Source of the DNA: Panacagrimonas sp965216845
GTDB lineage: Bacteria > Pseudomonadota > Gammaproteobacteria > Nevskiales > Nevskiaceae
Assembly: GCA_965216845.1 (NCBI GenBank)
Contig: OZ244200.1
Location: 1,984,001-2,048,000 of the forward strand
Length of the DNA: 64,000 bases
Reading direction: 5' to 3'
In this document: in pieces, positions 60,911 to 64,000 of the stretch
Layout of the letters: the number at the start of each line of letters is the position of its first letter
Numbering within the stretch: position 1 is the stretch's first letter
Translations under genes and position numbers: made by a program
The notes under the pieces: model-generated
What the model saw: the letters and a program-made list of their open reading frames with translations, nothing else
Told to the model about the DNA's origin: nothing
The model's database searches: none

Positions 60911-61807
60911 TCAGGCGCGTTCGGCCGGTTTGTCCGGGCCGCGTCCCCAGCGCAGCTTGTTGCGCAGAATGCTGAAATAGCTGTAGCCGGGTGGGTGAAT
61001 CAGCTTCAGCGCATAAGGTGCGCGGGTGACCTCCACCACGTCTCCAGGGTCCAGCGTTTCGCTGAGTTGCCCGTCAAAGGTGACCATCGCCTGTGCGCGC
61101 TGGCTGCCGCGGACGATCACTCTGATGCGTTGCTCGCCGCACACCACGATGGGGCGATCCGAAAGCGTATGCGGACAGATCGGCACCAGCGAAAACGCGG
61201 ACAGCGCCGGATGCAACAGCGGTCCGCCGCCGGAAAGCGCATAGGCACTGGAGCCGGTGGGGCTGGAGATGATCATGCCATCGGCGCGATGGCTGCTGAT
61301 GAATTCGCGATCCATCCAGGTTTCGAATTCAATCATGCGAATCGTGGCCTGATTGCGGATCACCACGTCGTTGACGGAGGTTCTGACTTTGCGATCCTTT
61401 TCTCCATTGCGTTCCAGCGTTGCGCTCAGAATCAGGCGTTCCTCGGAGTCGTGATCACCGTCGAGAACGGCGCAAATGGCGTCCTGCATGCCTTCGGGCG
61501 GGATGTCCACCATGAAGCCGAGTCGCCCCTGGTTGATGCCCAGAATGGGGACTTGGGCCGCGGCCAGTGTCCGGCCCACGCCCAGCAACGTGCCGTCACC
61601 ACCGACCACGATGGCCAGGTCGGCGCGGCGTGCGATCTCCTCGGTTTCCACCAACAGCCTGGGATCAATGGCGCTGGACGCCTTGCTGCGTTCGACCAGC
61701 ACCTCGCAGCCGCGTGCCTGCAACAGCTCGCACAAGGAAGCGATGAGCGGGTTCAGGCTCGGATCGCGTCGTTTGCCGATCAGCCCCACAATGGAAAAAG
61801 AGCCCAT
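60911..61807 (-). CDS. nadK: NAD kinase
   Basis: A 298-residue enzyme with the signature GGDGTLLG, the VNDVVIRN motif and SSPTGSSAYALSGGGPLLHP. It phosphorylates NAD to NADP. ATG at 61807 (GSFSIVGLIGKRRD) is preferred; the frame opens 14 codons earlier. It lies 13 bases from recN. Confidence 0.95.
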   Translation of the reverse strand: MGSFSIVGLIGKRRDPSLNPLIASLCELLQARGCEVLVERSKASSAIDPRLLVETEEIARRADLAIVVGGDGTLLGVGRTLAAAQVPILGINQGRLGFMVDIPPEGMQDAICAVLDGDHDSEERLILSATLERNGEKDRKVRTSVNDVVIRNQATIRMIEFETWMDREFISSHRADGMIISSPTGSSAYALSGGGPLLHPALSAFSLVPICPHTLSDRPIVVCGEQRIRVIVRGSQRAQAMVTFDGQLSETLDPGDVVEVTRAPYALKLIHPPGYSYFSILRNKLRWGRGPDKPAERA

Positions 61808-61921
61808 GAACTTGTCCGAACGCAAGAAAACTGGCGCGACACTGTACACGATGCCAAGTCGTGGCTTGACAGGAATTTTCGGCGATTGCTAGCGTCGGCA
61901 AAAGCCCAGCGTCATTCCATC

Positions 61922-62965
61922 ATGTCCCAACCCGCGCCGCTGGATTCACGCGCCGCCGAATTGCTCCGCCTGTTGGTGGAGCGATACATTGCCGACGGCC
62001 AACCGGTCGGCTCGCGCACCCTGTCACGCGCTGGCGAGCTGGATCTGTCGCCGGCCACCATCCGCAATGTCATGGCGGATCTGGATGAGTTGGGGCTGGT
62101 GGCATCGCCGCATACCTCGGCCGGCCGCATTCCGACCGCACGCGGCTATCGATATTTTGTCGATCAGTTATTGACGCCGGAGACGCTCAATCAAAGCGCG
62201 CGTGACCAGATCGCCTCGGCGCTGCTGCAATCGGCGGCTTCGCCCGCTGATGTATTGCAGGCGGCCAGTAATCTGTTGTCGCGTTTGACCGCGATGGCCG
62301 GCGTGGTGACGGTGCCGCGCAAGAACATGGCGTTGCTGCGCCGTATTGAGTTCCTGCCACTGTCCGGCAATCGGGTGCTGGCGATTCTGGTGGTCAACGA
62401 GCATGAGGTTCAGAACCGCGTGTTGCGGACACCCCGGCCCTATGGCGCCGACGAACTCGAGCAGTTCGCCAACATGATCAACGAACAATTCGCCGGGCAC
62501 GACTTGCTGAATCTGCGGCGTGCCTTGGCGGACGAGGCGGTGGCGGTTCAGCACCGTATCAACGTCACCTTGCGCGAAGCCGCGGCAATGGCCGCGCAAG
62601 CCATGCAAAGCGATCAAAGCGGAGACTACGTCTTTGCCGGCGGCGCGAACCTGTTGGCGTTTCAAGAGCTTGCCGACGTCAAGCGCTTGCGCGGCCTGTT
62701 CGAGGTGCTGGACCGCAAGCGCGATCTGTTGAACCTGTTCGACCAATGTCTTGACGCCGAAGGCGTGCAGATTTTCATTGGTGAGGAGTCCGGCTACCGC
62801 GTGCTGGACGAAATGAGCGTGGTCACCGCGCCGTACTACGTCAACGGCGAAATCGCTGGTCGCCTGAGTGTGATCGGACCCACGCGCATGGCCTACAACC
62901 GCATCATTCCGCTGGTTTCGGAGACCGCGCGTGCCTTGAGTGCGCGTCTTGACGCCGAGAATTGA
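61922..62965 (+). CDS. hrcA: heat-inducible transcription repressor HrcA
   Basis: A 347-residue repressor: winged helix near residues 10-75 (ELLRLLVERYIADGQPVGSRTL; LSPATIRNVMADLDELGLV) and the GAF-like/inserted domain. In bacteria with HrcA it binds CIRCE operators before heat-shock genes. No CIRCE inverted repeat was found upstream of hrcA, grpE or dnaK here; the groESL promoter, outside the window, may be the target. A TTGACA lies at about 61867. Confidence 0.94.
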   Translation: MSQPAPLDSRAAELLRLLVERYIADGQPVGSRTLSRAGELDLSPATIRNVMADLDELGLVASPHTSAGRIPTARGYRYFVDQLLTPETLNQSARDQIASALLQSAASPADVLQAASNLLSRLTAMAGVVTVPRKNMALLRRIEFLPLSGNRVLAILVVNEHEVQNRVLRTPRPYGADELEQFANMINEQFAGHDLLNLRRALADEAVAVQHRINVTLREAAAMAAQAMQSDQSGDYVFAGGANLLAFQELADVKRLRGLFEVLDRKRDLLNLFDQCLDAEGVQIFIGEESGYRVLDEMSVVTAPYYVNGEIAGRLSVIGPTRMAYNRIIPLVSETARALSARLDAEN

Positions 62966-63016
62966 ACTCAAAACGCGGCAATTTCATCAAAAGTTCGGCA
63001 AATCGCCACTTCGGCG

Positions 63017-63044
63017 CTTGAAATTCAGTTGGCCGTCCCCAGCT
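63017..63044 (+). promoter_or_regulatory. sigma-32-like heat-shock promoter for grpE
   Basis: CTTGAAA, 13 bases, then CCCCAGCT closely fits the RpoH consensus CTTGAAA-N11-16-CCCCATNT. It lies 44 bases before the grpE start, in the 122-base gap after hrcA. Confidence 0.75.
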
Positions 63045-63087
63045 ATCGGGCAAGCCACGCACATGCCCAACATTGGAACGCTGCCCC

Positions 63088-63663
63088 ATGATGAACGACG
63101 CGCCCGAATCGGCCGACCCGGCTGACGAAGCACCCCTGCAGGATACGCTGGATGTCCTGAGCCAGATCGAAGACTTGAAGAAGAAACTGGCCGCCGCCGA
63201 GAAAGCGGCCAGTGACGCCAAGGACGCCCAGGTGCGGGCTGTTGCCGAGGCCGAAAACGTCCGCAAGCGGGCGGAACGAGAGGTTGCCTCGGCCTCCAAG
63301 TTTGGCGCCGAGCGGGTGTTTTCGGATTTGCTCGGCGTCGCCGACAGTCTGGAGCTGGGCCTCAAGGCCGCCGCTGAACCCGATGCCAAGGCCGAGGCCT
63401 TGGCCGAAGGCATGGACCTCACCTGGAAACAGCTTGAAAGCCTGCTCAGCAAGCATGGCGTGCATCAGGTCAATCCAGAAAAAGAGGCCTTCAACCCGGA
63501 CTTCCACGAAGCCATGAGCATGGTGGAGTCTGCGGAAGTGGCGCCCAATCACGTGCTCAATGTGGTGCAAAAGGGGTATCGATTGCACGAGCGTCTGCTG
63601 CGTCCGGCGATGGTCATCGTCGCCAGGGCACCAGCCCCCAAAGACCCCGAGGCCGGGGCTTGA
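63088..63663 (+). CDS. grpE: nucleotide exchange factor GrpE
   Basis: A 191-residue GrpE: N-terminal acidic region, long helix (EDLKKKLAAAEKAASDAKDAQVRAVAEAENVRKRAERE in parts), four-helix and beta domain (GVHQVNPEKEAFNPDFHEAMSM; VLNVVQKGYRLHERLLRPAMVIVA). It exchanges nucleotides on DnaK. A Met-Met start occurs at 63088/63091; an in-frame TTG lies five codons earlier. Confidence 0.95.
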   Translation: MMNDAPESADPADEAPLQDTLDVLSQIEDLKKKLAAAEKAASDAKDAQVRAVAEAENVRKRAEREVASASKFGAERVFSDLLGVADSLELGLKAAAEPDAKAEALAEGMDLTWKQLESLLSKHGVHQVNPEKEAFNPDFHEAMSMVESAEVAPNHVLNVVQKGYRLHERLLRPAMVIVARAPAPKDPEAGA

Positions 63664-63716
63664 ATCAGGCCCGCTGACCCCAATTCAACAGTCAAACAAT
63701 TTAATCGGAGCGGACC

Positions 63717-64000
63717 ATGTCCAAAATTATCGGAATCGACTTAGGCACGACCAATTCCTGTGTCTCACTGCTGGAAGGCGGCAACCCCAAAGTCATTGAA
63801 AACGCAGAAGGTGAACGCACCACGCCGTCCATCGTCGCCTATGCCGACGACGGGCAGGTCATCACCGGCCGTTCCGCCAAACGCCAGGCGGTGACCAATC
63901 CGCACAACACCCTGTTCGCGGTCAAGCGACTGATCGGCCGTCGTTTTGAAGACGGGGTGGTGCAGAAGGACATCGACATGGTGCCCTACAAGATCGTCAA
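63717..64000 (+). CDS. dnaK: chaperone DnaK, 5' part
   Basis: The first 94 codons of Hsp70, cut by the window edge: MSKIIGIDLGTTNSCVSLLEGG, the phosphate-1 loop, then VIENAEGERTTPSIVAY and HNTLFAVKRLIGR. A GGAGCGGACC site precedes the ATG. It follows grpE by 53 bases; no separate promoter was recognised there. Confidence 0.97.
   Translation, partial: MSKIIGIDLGTTNSCVSLLEGGNPKVIENAEGERTTPSIVAYADDGQVITGRSAKRQAVTNPHNTLFAVKRLIGRRFEDGVVQKDIDMVPYKIV

Overview
The window is a 64 kb piece of a high-GC gammaproteobacterial chromosome. The assignment rests on gene order: infC-rpmI-rplT-pheS-pheT-ihfA-merR followed by tRNA-Pro, uvrC-pgsA-tRNA-Gly-tRNA-Cys, ssrA-smpB, rnfH/bamE/fur/recN/nadK, and hrcA-grpE-dnaK. 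The many lipid-metabolism genes and the two-ExbD TonB system would fit a Nevskiales/Xanthomonadales-like organism, but that is inference.

Layout. 1-14 kb: acyl-CoA and lipid genes (KAS III-like/DUF35 fusion, thiolase, WS/DGAT acyltransferase, GFA-family protein, acyl-CoA ligase, alpha/beta hydrolase, desaturase with a divergent AraC-type regulator), interrupted by a tonB-exbB-exbD-exbD-TPR operon. 14-17 kb: a decayed RND transporter / LolA-like / DUF1302 operon in which an apparent deletion joins the first gene to the second. 17-32.6 kb: housekeeping chromosome (cNMP-EAL protein, IF3-L35-L20-PheST-IHF block, tRNA-Pro, permease, TPR and SRPBCC proteins, PhoX, UvrC, PgsA). IF3 appears to start at ATC.

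32.5-33.6 kb: a 147-bp tandem array. Every unit carries a copy of the last codons and stop of pgsA plus a nested palindrome, and the last copy encodes the same peptide with synonymous changes. It separates pgsA from tRNA-Gly and tRNA-Cys.

34.3-55.4 kb: a genomic island of about 21 kb inserted at the 3' end of the tmRNA gene, with a 15-bp direct repeat at its ends and a P4-type tyrosine integrase beside the right end. It has a replication/regulation module (AlpA, CHC2 zinc finger, prim-pol/DUF3987) and a defence module. The defence module comprises a ribbon-helix-helix regulator, SNF2-like helicase, fused GmrSD-type nuclease, DUF4391 protein, type III Mod and Res, and an Abi_2 protein. An unrecognised two-gene operon diverges from the regulator. 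This cluster is the best candidate in the window for a poorly described composite anti-phage system.

55.3-64 kb: chromosome again: ssrA, smpB, a sodium-symporter family gene, rnfH, bamE with a long acidic tail, fur, recN, nadK, hrcA, grpE with a sigma-32-like promoter, and the start of dnaK. No insertion sequence, rRNA gene or CRISPR array was seen.
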